DNA from: Bryopsis sp. KO-2023
Lineage: Eukaryota > Chlorophyta > Ulvophyceae > Bryopsidales > Bryopsidaceae
Assembly: GCA_030272585.1 (NCBI GenBank)
Contig: BSYQ01000007.1
Coordinates: 686,001-750,000, forward strand
Direction: 5' to 3'
DNA: 64,000 nucleotides
In this document: one piece after another, positions 1 to 12,700 of the stretch
Layout: every line of letters starts with the position of its first letter
Position numbering within the stretch: the first letter of the stretch is position 1
Made by a program: the position numbers and the translations under genes
Notes under the pieces: model-generated
Told to the model about the DNA's origin: nothing
The model's database searches: none
The model's input: the letters and a program-made list of their open reading frames with translations, nothing else

Positions 1-1153
1 TTTCAATGTGCTCCCTGAGCTTTTTCTCCACATACAGCCCCTCCACCAAGGCCTCATGCTCCTCCTGGGGCAGAAACCTGGCGAAAACCCTCATTTTGGC
101 ATGAAGCTCGTTCAGCTCATCAGGCCTCCTCTTTTCCAGCACCTGCTGCTTCTTGACGTTCAGCAGCTTCCTCTCCCTGACGAACTCGCGCCTCACGTCA
201 CGTTCGTCCAGACGCTCGTTGTAAATTCCCAACAACCTCAGCTTCTTTTCTTTGATTTCCTCTGGGTCTGCTGGGTTGAACTCGATGTCCGCTATGCACG
301 ATTCCGCGTCGTTATCGTACTCGGGGTCAAACTCGTCCCGTTTGGCATTGTACCCCGTAACTTCGTACGTGTTTCCTCCGGGGACATCCTCCTGGTCGTC
401 GCCCACCTTCTCACCGGCCTTCTGAGCGGCCCTTCGACCTTTCCCAACCTCCTCGACAGCATTCCGCTTGTCGCTTTCCCCCTCGACATCGCCCTGGCAC
501 TGACCGTCGTGCTCCAAGCGCCTCCCCTTTTTCACCCCACTACCCGACGGCACAGGGGTCCCACTCTGGTCAGACACCTCGCCCGAAACCTGAGTCATCT
601 TTTTCCCAGATTTCATCGTCTCCGCGCTGGAATCCAGTCTGTAGCGCTTGGGAGGCGGGGTTTCCGCGTGCATCCCCGCGGCGGTGTGCGCCGGGGTGTT
701 GGTGGGAGTCGGAGCCGGACCTACCCCCGATTTCAGGTAGATTTGGTAGTAGTGGCGCTCGCACTCCTCCTTTCCCTTCGTCCCTACGTGCTCCGCCACG
801 GACGACCAATTTCCCAGGCCATACATGTCCACCCCCTCCAACAGCAGCAGTTCCTCGTCCGCACCCCAGTTGGGCGCAAACAGCGGGAAACTCAAGTCAT
901 CCACGACCCGGTACCCATGCGTGTTCTGATGGGGATGCACCTCCACCCCGACGGAGAAACATTCGAGGCACAGGTCGAAGTCGGTGCACACCGCGCACTT
1001 GATCCGAACCAGCCCCGAGATGTCCTTGTTGCAGTAGTTGCAGTGGTATTTCGCCCCCCGCACTGCCGCCGTGGTCCCCGCCTCACGTCCGCAACGGGAA
1101 CGCTTGCGCTTGCCTCTGTTCGATGCGGCGCCATTCTTTCCCACCTTGGACAT
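1..1153 (-). CDS. ADA2: Transcriptional adapter ADA2 (partial, runs off the left edge)
   Basis: Adapter of SAGA-type histone acetyltransferase complexes, where ADA2 binds and activates GCN5. The frame is open on the minus strand from an ATG at 1153 to the window edge (384 codons, no stop, no evident intron), so the 3' end lies outside. After a basic N-terminus comes a ZZ-type zinc finger (YHCNYCNKDISG, CAVCTDFDLCLECF, HGYRVVDD), then a SANT/Myb domain (NWGADEELLLLEGVDMYG, GNWSSVAEHVG, HYYQIYL). A variable acidic linker is followed by the conserved ADA2 block GYNAKRDEFDPEYDNDAE and a charged helical region; the SWIRM domain would lie off the edge. The GYNxKRxEF...EYDNDAE block resembles plant and fungal ADA2 more than animal TADA2B. 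Family assignment is firm, paralogue choice is inference. Confidence 0.9.
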   Translation of the reverse strand, partial: MSKVGKNGAASNRGKRKRSRCGREAGTTAAVRGAKYHCNYCNKDISGLVRIKCAVCTDFDLCLECFSVGVEVHPHQNTHGYRVVDDLSFPLFAPNWGADEELLLLEGVDMYGLGNWSSVAEHVGTKGKEECERHYYQIYLKSGVGPAPTPTNTPAHTAAGMHAETPPPKRYRLDSSAETMKSGKKMTQVSGEVSDQSGTPVPSGSGVKKGRRLEHDGQCQGDVEGESDKRNAVEEVGKGRRAAQKAGEKVGDDQEDVPGGNTYEVTGYNAKRDEFDPEYDNDAESCIADIEFNPADPEEIKEKKLRLLGIYNERLDERDVRREFVRERKLLNVKKQQVLEKRRPDELNELHAKMRVFARFLPQEEHEALVEGLYVEKKLREHIE

Positions 1154-2617
1154 CCCGACACGTTTTGGCCGCCAAAAAATCACTCTTCTCCTGGTCCTTT
1201 TCTTGGCTGAGATCCCGACTGCGAAAACTCCGAAAGCTGTTCCGCCCTTCTGTTATCAAGCGAGTTCACTTGGACCGTTCTTGGCGGTTAATATCTCTCC
1301 AACCTAACCACCGGTACCCTCAGAACCCACTCACTCCCTCGCTGAGTTCTAGTTTCGCCCTTAAACCAACGATGAGCAAAATGAACCGATTCCGCTCTCC
1401 GAAACTTCTTCTGTTCCGGATGCCCCTCCATGACAATTTCCTTCTGTCCTCCACCCCAAAATCACCTCTCCCAGAACAACCCTCAAGAATCTCTCTCTCC
1501 TCCCACCAGTAGAAAGGCACACATGTGAATTGCTGCCAAGGGTTTTCAGCTTTTTGTCCATCCAATTAGGCTCGCCACAAGAATGGCCACTGCAGCCAGC
1601 CCCCCCCCCCCCATTTGTTGAAACCACTTCTCCTTGATTGTGTGTATCTTAGGGGGTGTTTTTCCAACAAGCTCCCTCCCCCCCTCCCCCCCAACACTTC
1701 CAACCCAAGCTGCTCTGTTTAACATCTCAGTGCTGAAGTTCCAAATGCAAGGAAGCACCCCACCTCTCCGGAAAATCGATACGCATGTTGTTGATACACA
1801 AGCCTTGCACCAAGATGGTGAAACAGTAAAAAAACGAACAGCTGCTCCCATTAACCTGAATATTGGGCTTCAGGCAACCACCGATTCTTCGAGCAGCAAA
1901 ACAATCTGGGGTGATCTGTACCATTTGCTCAGTCTCCATAAAGAGAGCAATGCTCAGGCAGTCTGTTGGAAAGAGGTACAGTGCAAAATTTCATCGCCGT
2001 ATTTTTCAACAGGCGGGAAGAGGAGAATATTTTGGAATGTCAGTATCCGTTACGGGACAATATACAGACGGCATGATCACAGAGAGATCGAACCTGTCGC
2101 GTTCGTAATTCTACAGAACGCCCGCGCGTCGCGGTCAGCGATTTGGGTTTGTCTGGTTCGGACTGTTTGGTGACGAGCGAGGCACGGAACAAGACTGGGA
2201 AAATGGAGGCTGCAGAGTTATATGTACCAAGGGTGACTGGTGGTGTATTCATTCATTGTTCCAAATGATTATGCATGCAGGGCAGACATAAGTCCCATTG
2301 ATGTTGATGGCAGGCGGAGCCAGTGCTCCTGCTGTGGCTGTCTTAAATTCAACTCTTGCCGAGCGCATTTTTACTGGCTGGCTCGATGCGTTAGTCCGAA
2401 GAAAAGACCACACCCTCCCAAGTATGACAAGAAGCGGGGCCAGAGTTCGCAACGCCCTTTGATCACACCCTGGGATCGTGGCTCGAGATGAGTTTCAGTG
2501 TTGCTGACGCGCCTCCCAATCGCACGTTCTTCTACAAGCTCTAGAACCCCCCCTCCCCCACGAGAAGACGCCAAAGGAGAAAAATTGATGTGCCCCAACC
2601 AAATGATGAAACAGAGT
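1154..2617. other. Intergenic stretch, ADA2 5' side to SPATA4 3' end
   Basis: No coding region I can support. It holds the upstream side of ADA2 and the 3' side of SPATA4. Two C-runs (around 1600-1612 and 1677-1690) and short ORFs without codon structure are all I see. Confidence 0.5.
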
Positions 2618-4096
2618 TTATTTCTTGTCTTCGTTGAGCGCTCGTCTGATTGCGGCAGCGTCGCTGACGGCTTGAATGTTCACATCTCCAAACTCGATGC
2701 CTTGGTTTGAACCTGTGTTTCTGGAAACTCGAGTGGCCCCCATTCGCGCGGCACCTGACGAATCTCCAGCCATCGGGGCTGCAAAATAACACATCCACCA
2801 GAGAATCAGTCCTCTCCAATTCTGGTACATTTATTTGTCGAAGCCAGGGTAAGGCGGTTCTGGAAAAATCGTCTTCTCTAACTCATATTTCTTAATTTGT
2901 TTTCCAGTGTACTCACAAGGAGCTCCGAAATCCAGATTCTGGTCCGGAACGAAGTTTTCTCCAGAATCTGGTAGTTGCTCCGGCTCAGGCAATCTGAAAG
3001 AACAGAAAAACCCACACCTCATTGACAACATTCAAATAAATCTTTTCAGCAAGTCTTGCCTGTTTTTTTTGCCATCAGTTTCAGGTAAGAGAAAGGGAAC
3101 ATGTCATGCAACCTAGTTAGATTGCGAAACACAGACCATGGCAGTCCACTGCACCGATTGCCTCTTACTTTTTCTGGTTAAGGGTTTCATAGAGCATTTC
3201 CAGCAGGCCCACCCCCACACCATAGTCGCCCTCCATTGTCCCCACCACAATTGCTTCAGGCAGTTCAATTTCTCGCCTTGTCAAGATTTTCTGAAGCTGA
3301 ATCCAGTTGTCCCGTTTGAAATGGGTACAAGTGGCATTCTCAAAAGAGTGCATTTGGACGTCTTCCTGGAAAGATGCATTGTCAGAAACAGCATCGAGGG
3401 ATGCACTTCTGCTCGGATCAATGGGAAAAGATCGACAGAGTACACTTGGTTTTGCAAGACCTGCTCTGCTGGAATTTGGAATTAGCATTCATCGGTTTTG
3501 CAGAGTTGGGTGCTAGCATCCTCACCGGAAAATATCTGCTGAGAATTTCAGCCACCATGAACCCATTAGCCATGTCCCTAAAATATCATCCACAAAGTTT
3601 TTAGCACTTCAACACATTTTTACCTTTGTGTATCATGTTGTCGACTCTAGAAAATTAAATCTATTCTGGTGGCAGTAGCAATGATTCATGTTTCAGATTT
3701 GTGATTTCCCTTGGTCATTTCTTGAAATATACCTCAAATTTTAAACTAAAACGGTTCATTCCTGTAAGATGCCTTAATACAAAAATCGATTGTAATTGAT
3801 GTTTGTTTGTTTGTTTGTCAAAAATCGATCACTTGCTGATCTATGTCCATTTATTTCAATAGATTTCTTCACTCTAGCAATTTTCTTTCCCCACCAACAT
3901 ACATCAGAGAATCAATGCGCAGCTGAACCATATTTTTTTACCTTCTTACGTTTCTGAGCGAATGCGATAGATCCAAACTCTGCACCCATCTCAGGACGTC
4001 ACGGTGGGGCGTCCTTTGATCGGGGGGAGGCTCGTAACCGAAAACGTCATTCTCAGCTTTCTTTCTGGCTCTCCCAGTTTGTCTATACGTTGCCAT
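2618..4096 (-). CDS. SPATA4: SPATA4-like calponin-homology (CH_2) protein
   Basis: Five exons: 4096-3942, 3577-3526, 3365-3169, 2993-2917, 2778-2618, giving 213 residues with consistent phases and GT-AG borders. The N-terminal two thirds form the CH_2 domain of the SPATA4/SPEF1 group: DVLRWVQSLDLSHSLRNVRR, DMANGFMVAEILSRYFP, then VQMHSFENATCTHFKRDNW and LLEMLYETLNQ. SPATA4 proteins occur in organisms with motile cilia or sperm flagella; the related SPEF1 binds microtubules. A cytoskeletal or axonemal role is therefore inferred. The C-terminal 70 residues (proline-rich, then an acidic/basic helix ending in NEDKK) are not recognisable. A strong donor (gtgagt at 2916) argues against the alternative of reading straight on to a TAA at 2831. 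The start was set at the ATG 4096, since the upstream in-frame codon is GTG. It lies head to head with the thylakoidal peptidase gene, about 210 bases away. Confidence 0.85.
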
Positions 4097-4308
4097 TCGG
4101 TCCAGCCCCCTCGCAATCACCACTTCTCAAGATCTGACGTCTTGTATGACGTCCCGGAGTTTCTGTTTTGATGAAGTCGTTGAGCAAATCACTGGTAGAT
4201 TCTACAGTCACAGGGATCAAGTCAGTCATCTGGTTTCTGTAAAAGTGTGAAGTTTTGCTGGTATGAGGTTTTTTCCTGCAACTCTGCTCTCGTAGCTTCA
4301 GCGAAACG

Positions 4309-6409
4309 ATGCGGGCTGTAAGGTTTCCCGCGTCGAGAACAATTGAGTGTGGTCGCTGTGAAGGTCGCCAATACCAACCTATTCGAATCTCTTCGACGCG
4401 ATCGTTTCGACATCCAGGGTAGAGCGTCCGTTTCAAAAGTTGGGATTGGTTTCCAGTTTTTGTTAAGTGGCTTTGGGGGGTAAAGGCTTGACGTTCTTCT
4501 GCACAGGTTTGGTGGATCCTCTAGACGGACTTTTGGTGGGTCTGTATGTCGGGCTGAGAAGCAAGACTTGGGTAAGGCTCCTACTTGTAGCTTTGAATAA
4601 GTCTTCACAAAAAAGATCAGAGTAACAAACAATTATAACTGAAAGTTGAAAACGTGGCACAAATGCTTCCAGATTTTCAGTATTGCCATGATGGAAATTC
4701 TGGGGGCGAACAGGATTTTCCCTCCGAATTGCATGCATTCCAAGAAATACCACCATCCACACATGAATGCAACATGTAATCATCAGGCATGATTATGTGG
4801 CTGCAGCATGCATGCTAAATTCATGCCCCTCATCATTTTTTGATGTGGATGTGTCTCCTTCTGCAGGAAAAGATGTAGAAGTGTCGGAGCGGAAGCTTGG
4901 TGAAGCTCCTGATTTAGTTTCTGGATCGGGCGATGGAAAAGGACCCACTGGTGCTGAGGAAACTGACAAAGAAGATTTCTTTCCAGCTGGATGGCCAGAA
5001 TCGCTCAAATTTGACAGGGAGGATGCTGTTATAATCCTGGGTGCGTTGACGATCTCATATGGATTCAGATGGTAAGAGTGAAAATGGATCGATCGCCCTC
5101 TTGGAAGTAGTTTTGATTCTGAAGTCATATAGTGGTTGTCCATATTATTAATAAACAAGAAGAAGTGTGGCAGAGAGTGGGCTGCGGATATCAAAATTTC
5201 TTCTATTAGCTTTCTCTGAATCCGTTTTTCAACATCTAATAGGGTGGTAGCTGAGCCGAGGTACATTCCATCCCTTTCAATGTATCCAACTTTCGATGTT
5301 GGGGATAGGCTTGTGGCAGAGAAGATCACGTACAGATTCAACAGGTAAGCCAGATTTTTTGCACTTTAATCATGAAACCTTTGTGTTGTGGATTGATATT
5401 TTGTCAAAAATCAATCGTTTGTCAGGGTTCCACAGTTTTTAACATAGTTTTGTAGTTGGTTGTCGAATTCGGATGTATTATATGGATTTTTCGTTGAACC
5501 TTCTGGCCATAGCAATGAACCGAAGGTTGCAGACGGATTTGATATTTGATGGTTTCATGTTTATGTGAATGTTGTTTTGTTTTTCGACTTTTCGTAGAGG
5601 TCCCATTCCTGGAGATATTGTTATTTTCTATCCAGTAGAAGGTGTCGTTCCTGACAGGCTCTTTGGCCGTGATGTTTTCATTAAGAGAATCGTAGCTACA
5701 GAAGGGGACACTGTTCAAGTACGAGTTCAATCCATTGTTTTGTTTACTTTGCTACAAACCCTGGCTCTGGTTGCACCTTTGGTGATAATTTTTTTGTCGA
5801 TGTTTTGATTCAACTCTTATCGTTTTGGGGCTTTATGGTGGGGGGAAGACTACTTGCAGAATAGCTGGTAATTTAGGCTGTGGCAAAAATTTACAATTGG
5901 AAGTGAGAGTTTTGCTCGTGCTCAAATTGGTGCCTGGTTGTACAGGTAAAGAAAGGAAAACTGTATGTGAATGACAAAGCAAGGGACGAGCCGTTCATCA
6001 AGGAACCTCCTGGATATACTTTGGGCAAGCTCACAATCCCCCCCAAGAATGTGGGTATCCCATGGCATTTGCTCTTGTGCACGGTTTGCTGTTCTGAGTT
6101 CAGCAGAAAAATCTACATGTACATATAGTATGTGTTTCTTTCTGCCCCATTCAGACTTGCCTTTGAAATCCTTGGGCATTCCACTCTTGATGCTTTTATG
6201 TGCTTGTTTTTATTTCTGTTCTGTCGAATTTGTTGCAGGTTTTCGTCATGGGGGATAATAGGAACAACAGCTATGACTCACATTTGTGGGGACCTCTCCC
6301 GGTCGAAAATATCATCGGTCGAGCAACCTTTGTTTACTGGCCCCTAGGCAAATTCGGAGGCCTCCAAGACTACACTCAAATGCCAGAAGCCCCACCTTTG
6401 GCTTCCTGA
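4309..6409 (+). CDS. PLSP1: Thylakoidal processing peptidase, plastid type I signal peptidase (Plsp1/TPP)
   Basis: Membrane-bound serine/lysine peptidase that removes thylakoid-transfer signals in the plastid. Clear exons are 4507-4571, 4867-5071, 5243-5344, 5598-5718, 5946-6050 and 6239-6409, with matching phases. A Ser/Arg-rich transit-like region and an acidic linker lead to a hydrophobic segment ([13 protein letters not shown]). Then follow the catalytic boxes: [17 protein letters not shown] with the nucleophilic Ser before [14 protein letters not shown] with the general-base Lys, and box [16 protein letters not shown]. These match plant Plsp1 closely. The 5' end is unsettled. An ATG at 4309 opens a transit-like frame, but the frame that joins exon 4507 is a different one, open from 4322 to a donor after 4479. 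An upstream intron or a one-base sequence error could explain this. Confidence 0.88.
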
Positions 6410-6778
6410 GACACAATTCTTTTTCCCCTCTCAATTTTCGTTCACTTCCCTTTTTGCTTTATGAGCATCAGCATTGATTATCGTTGTCTTCAGACTTCAG
6501 TTTTGTCCATTTGGTTGCTGGTTTTTTGGTGTGTTTATCAGAGGGCAGGGTTGGAGGAGGGGGGGGGGGGGTTCTATATATATAAACGCATTTTTGCCAG
6601 AGGTGGCCCTTTCAGTGCATGTGTCCTTTTCCTTAAAACTATTAAAAGCGAATTCTTTCTCATCGTAGCATTTGAGTTCAATTCGACTGTTGCATCATGC
6701 ACCCAATTTCAATTCTCAACGTCGAGACACATAAATAAGCAATGAAACCCTCCCCTCGAGTGCAGTCGGCAAAAATTT
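6410..6778. other. Short convergent intergenic region
   Basis: Lies between the stop of the plastid peptidase gene (+) and the stop of methionyl-tRNA synthetase (-). It carries a run of about a dozen G around 6560 followed by a TA-rich patch, and must hold both 3' UTRs. No ORF of interest. Confidence 0.5.
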
Positions 6779-9700
6779 CTACTTTATCGATCCTCCACTA
6801 ATCGATTTCACTGTGCACAGGCCCTTCGTGGTCGAAAATGGAACCCCTTTGTAGCAAGCAACTCTCTCCCCATTGGTAGCTAAGTCTGGCTGAACTGTTT
6901 CGAAAACTTTTTTCTTGGGATTCAGCACCGCATCAGGTTCCCCTTCAAATCCAGCCACCGTCACGGGCTCTCCTAGTGCCACACCTTCAGGAGGCTCCAC
7001 CAATTCCACCTAATAAGTCCCACCCCAAAATGTTAATTCCACCCTTCGTTCTTGATGTTTCAAGGGGTGTTGGAGTTTCATTGCTAGTGTGTGCGCACTC
7101 CACTTGCAACTTTTCAAAGTAAACATGACAAACAAGAACACCGTATTATGAGTAGAGTCCAGTGGTGAAATAAAACGACCCCAAACCATTCCACTGTTTC
7201 TTGAGAAAGGCCAGGCCTCTTCAAGGACCCAAGTGGTGTGTATTGAAAGCATGTAAAGTCGAATTCGCCCAAGAAAATACCATTACAGTGGCGCAAATCA
7301 CCCTCACCGTGGTGCCATCTGTGCTGGTGGCTGCGAGGACCATGGCATGTGATTTGATCCCCCTCATGTTGACCGGCTTCAAATTGCACACCAAAACCAC
7401 CCTCCTGTTCTGCATCTGATCTTCCGGAATGAATTTTACTAATCCACTGACCACGGTTCGCGGCTGCTCCTCTCCAACATCCACTTCCTCAACGTACAGC
7501 GAATCGGCGTCTGGATGTCTCCAAGCCTTGTTAATATGCCCCACCTGAAAACCAAAAGAAAAAAAAGAAACCTTGAGTTTTTTGTACCTTTATTTTCAAA
7601 CAACTTGAGATTTCCAAGAAAAGAAAACCCACCCTCAAATCGAGTCTTGAAACATCCACAGCCCTGTCCTCCGCAGGTTTCTTTGGGGCAGCTTTTTCCT
7701 TCTTCTCCTTCTTTTCTTTCTTATCTTTTTTGCCACCTTTTTCCTGGGATACATCCCCATTCGACTTCGAGCCGGAGTTCTCGCCCCCTTTCTGCTTTCC
7801 TTTCCCTTTTTGAGTGGTGGAGGCCGAAGCAGCATCTGCCACTTGAGGGCCCTTGAATCTGGAACAATAGTCATACAGTTATTCAAGACATGAATGGAAA
7901 ATCAGCCTATGATTCATACCCAGCAGTTCTGTTCGATCCAACCAGCAAACTTCTGTTGTAAAATCACAAGGACTTTTCAATTTCTTCATTTGAAACAGCT
8001 GGGACATATCAGAAGTAATGTTTCTTAGCCCCCAGAAATAAGAAAGGCATCCGGTGCTGTTACAAACATCATTCCTCTGTTTTTGCACGCAGGCTTCCCC
8101 TCCGAATGAAGTAGCCTGGAATAAAACTGAAATCATTCTCCCTCTATACTTGGTATAGACGAAGAATGAGTTTTTCCAATACTATACCAAGTATTGGACA
8201 AAACCCACCTGTCCTTGAATGCCTCCACTTCCTCGTCACTGATTTTGGTAAACAAGGGTGCGGGCTCCACGATTTTATGCCCCGCTGGCACAAGTTTATC
8301 GGGAGCCTTCATCTTGGCGATCTCATCCTGGGTCAAAGAGGTTGCTTCCCATCCCAAGTTCAACTGTTTGAGAATTTTCTCCGTCAATGAAGGCATGAAC
8401 GGTTGGAAAACAGCGGCGAGGACTCTGGCCATCCCAACCCCTGTGGCAATCAAAGTCCTGCACAGAGGCTCGTCTGTTTTCACGAGTTCCCATGCTTTGT
8501 TATCCTGAAGATTTTCCATCCGATCAATATTCAGAAGGTTGAAACTTTTCTTGAAGCTTTTCTGTGAATGATCTAAAACTTGCCAAGAAAAATTTTGCAA
8601 TTTAAATCATATGCACATGCCTCGAATGTGTTCAAAATAAAATCAGGGCAGAAGGCATGAAGATTCAAGGAGCTTTTCCGTTTTAGATCACATATCGGTG
8701 GAAGCAAAAAGTGTCAACAAAAATATTGAAATCAAACGTTGGGAAAAAAAAGGGAAAAAAAAGCAAGGTACCTGCAAGAATTTGTTCCCCAAAGAGGAGA
8801 TGTCCATGGCTGTGAACAATGCTGGCCGGATCTGAATCTTTTCCATTTTCTCGACATATTCCTTCACTTTCTCAGTGAGTTCTTTGCCCAACGCTGCCAC
8901 GATATCTTGACCCTTCTCCGAGGATTCAGGCACCACACTGCCAAAAAACTTCTCCACGAATTTCAAGGATCTGTTCACGAAATTGCCCTGAATATCACAG
9001 AACGAACATTAAACCTGCTATTGACAGGAAACCTTTAAAAAAAAGGAGCGATGGTGAAAAGTCTGTGGAATTCTACTCGATAATTTTTTTTCCATCTGAA
9101 CAGCTGAGGCGATCCTCGGTTTCTGATTAATAATCTGCCAGTGGATTTCTTTTCCTGTTTCCAGATTTAGCTTCAACTTCTTCCAAGGGACATCCCCAAT
9201 GGTTTTCCAACCTGGCTTGAGAAAAGAAAAATCAGTTTTGCTGCGATACGTTCCACTTACCAAGTTTTTCAGGAGTTCGTTGTTGTTCTGGGAAGCTAGG
9301 TTTACCCACATGAAATCCGTATCTTGCTGTTCCGGGCGATTTGCCAATAGGTAGTACCTCCACACCTCGACAGGGATGCCAGTTTCCTTGGCATCATTTC
9401 CAAACACACCTAAATTGCCAGCAGAAACCTTATTTTTATGTGACAAAGTATAACACACTGTGCCAAGATGTGGGGAAATTCTAGCTATTCTCTTCTAGTT
9501 ATGAAGGGGGTGAAAGTTTCACCCCCCCCTAGGCCAGCACTTCATTTAAGATTCAACTACAGCAACTATATCAACGTATGTTTTCATAGCACCGACGATG
9601 GACCTGGGGAGGGAAAACTTTGAAAAATACTTTCAGGAAAAAAACCGAGCGCTGTTTGCTTACAGATATGGATATGGATTGGCGTTGTAAGAGAAGATGC

Positions 9701-12700
9701 ATTCACACCGACCTGTGGATCGTGATTTCGAGAATTTGCCGCCTTCGTAATTTAAGTATTCTGTAACGGAGATATTCTTCATCATGGTCCACTCTTCGCC
9801 AGTCCCCAGCAAAGTCGCAGGGAAAATCACAGTGTGAAATGGCACGTTGTCTTTCCCCATGAACTGAACACACTCCACATCCTAGAAAACCAACAAAAAT
9901 AAATCCATCATGCATGCACCAAATTTCCTTCAGCGACCAGAAAAGGGCAAAAATCAAAAAGAGCCCAAAGAATTTTTTGGGGGAAAATCAAAACCCTTCA
10001 CGTGAATTGTCCATTCAAAAAATAGTTTTCAGCTCGAAAAACCACCCCTTTGTACCTTTGGATTTTTCCACCATTTTTCCCAGTCAGGAGTGTAGCTTGC
10101 TGTGATTGACAGATAGCCAATCGGAGCATCGAACCAAACATAAAACACTTTGTCGGTGAATCCTTCCAAAGGCACAGACGTTCCCCATTTCAAATCCCTG
10201 GTGATACATCTTGGTTTCAACCCATCCCTCATCCAAGCCCTGGTCACCTGTTGCCACACAGGGCATAATTCTTTTTCAAACAGGCAATCATAATTTCTTC
10301 ATTTGAGAAGTTTTACATTTGCCAGGTTTTTTTCCTGGTGCGAGTGGATGTCCTTCGAATAGCTACTTGCTACTCGGAACTCATGGGTTTCTATTTGTTC
10401 AACAGCGTGTGTGGCAAAAAATCCCTTCAACTGAAAGATGGACTATTTATATTCACCCCCTGTGTCCAAAAATGGCAAAGTTACAGGTTCCAGCAAAAAC
10501 AGAGCAAATAAGACGAGAAAAATATCCAAGGATAGACTTATATTCTCCAATAAATCCCCTGCAACGGAATGGGGGTCAACTGAAAATTTTTCGTAAACGT
10601 TCCAAACTGCACACCTCCATTCAACCTACCTGGACACAGTTTGAGCTCCATCCACCCAACTGGGATGTCGTATCAATGTATGCTTGCAGTTTTTCGGATA
10701 ATTTCGGCAAGTCTAAAAATACATGCCTTGTGGTTCGAAGAACAGGGGTGGTGCCTGTCAGACTGCATTTGGGGTCGATCAATTCAGTGGGGTTCAACAG
10801 AGCTCCACAGTTATCGCACTGGTCACCCCTGGCATCCTGCGATGAAAATAAAGAAAAAAAAAACCCTCGTTTGGACTCGGTAAGGAAAAATAAATCAGTC
10901 ATCATTCTGTTCACACAGCAAAGATCAGACTGTATAGAGTGGTTCTATGGAACATCAAAAATATATCCAATCCTCAAGAAGCAAATCTACAGCATGTGGT
11001 TTTGGAGCCCCATGACTGTTGCTCTAAAAACACATCCCGCCAATCCCACCTCGTATTTGCATTTTGGACAAATGCCCGTAACCAATCGATCGTTTAGAAA
11101 TTTGCCCAGAGCCTCTGAGTACAGTTGCTGCATTTCTTCCTCTATCAATTGGTCTTTTTCCTTCAAAGACCAGAAAATGTCTTGACAGATTTTCGTTTGA
11201 TGTCTCGTGGGCGTCCTTCCAAATTTGTCACAGCTGATGTCAAACCAATCGTAGATTCCTTTGTGGATTGCGTGGTATTTGTCGCAAATTTCCTGGCAGG
11301 TCACCCCTTCCTCGTAGGCCTGCGAGTGGACAGCTCAGAATTAGTCAAATCCGCACAATGCACCCTACAAATTTCCTCTGTATATGCACCATTTCGTTGG
11401 TTTGTTTAATCTAGTGCGCATTAAACAAATCTCAAGGAATCCATCATGAACCCACAAAAAGAGTGTTTGTTTTTGAAATGATTTCATTCTCCACCCTTTG
11501 GACCATCGGAGCATCTGGTAATCCACCACCTGTCAGCAATTTATGACTTGGGCTACAGGCATTCGGGCAAAACTGATTCGATGTGGAGTTTCTTTGACTC
11601 ACCTTTGTTTCTGTCGCCGTTCCATATTCATCAGTGCCGCAGATGTATATGGTATTGTGACCTCTGGCTCGGCAGAATCTTGCATAAACATCGGCACTCA
11701 GGACGCACCCAATGATATTTCCCAGGTGGGGAACATTGTTCACATAAGGCAATGCACTCGTGATCTGATCCATGCAAATCGATCCAAGGTTATGCAACAG
11801 CACAGATGCATTCCTCCACACCCCACACATCCCACCACCGAATCGAGTCTTCTCAATGGTATGCTCGGCATCAGACCGAATTTTTTTTTGAGATTTTTTG
11901 GCCAAAATCATCATGAAACATTAAGGATGAGCATGGCAATCCAAAGGATGGACCGTTCGTGACTGATTCTTTTTGTTTTTTTTGCCCCCCCCCAAAAATT
12001 AACAAGTCAAAACAAAACAAAAAATTAGTAAATTAATGTCAATTCATATAGTCAAGGTCGCCCTCAGCTCACCAAAATATTCCTTTGACCTGGAATTGGC
12101 AGGATGGGTTGCTTGGCTTTTAAAAAAGCAATGTCATCAGCAAGGACTTTTCCAAATCTGTGTTGAGTGTCGCCCGCTAACGCCTGCATCATGTGTCCGA
12201 AAATTCATATTGCAATTTAGCCCTCCATTACAAAGCCATGATACCCCTAAGTATTTAAACACAACATCGATAATTTTCCTTGAATATCCCAGCTGGTCCC
12301 TAAGCAAACCCAATCACATCTCATTTTCTGGAGGTATTATCTTTATTTGTCAGCGTCAAAATTCAGTGGTGCAACTCACTACCCAGACGAAGATTTTTTG
12401 CTACTGAATCTCTCCTAGGTGCATTTGTTTTGCCAACTAGTTAAAAACCAACCTGTTCCACACCCTTTTTGGCTTGCTCCAGGGCACCCATGCTTTTCAA
12501 AAACTTGCTGATGACCTCCGGAAGCTCTTCAGCGATTGGCAACAGAGTCGAGAAAACCACAATATCGGCCAAAGTGGGGCCATCCCCCATTATGAATTTC
12601 TTCTTTGAAAGAACCTCAGTCAATTTTGCCAACGTCGGCGGCAAAACGGAGGCTCTTTGATCAGAGTAAACAGCTGGTCTCAATTGACTGGTTTCCCATT

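Noticed and set aside
8-1210. 400-codon plus-strand ORF
   Set aside because: It is the antisense shadow of ADA2, whose minus frame shows ZZ and SANT motifs.
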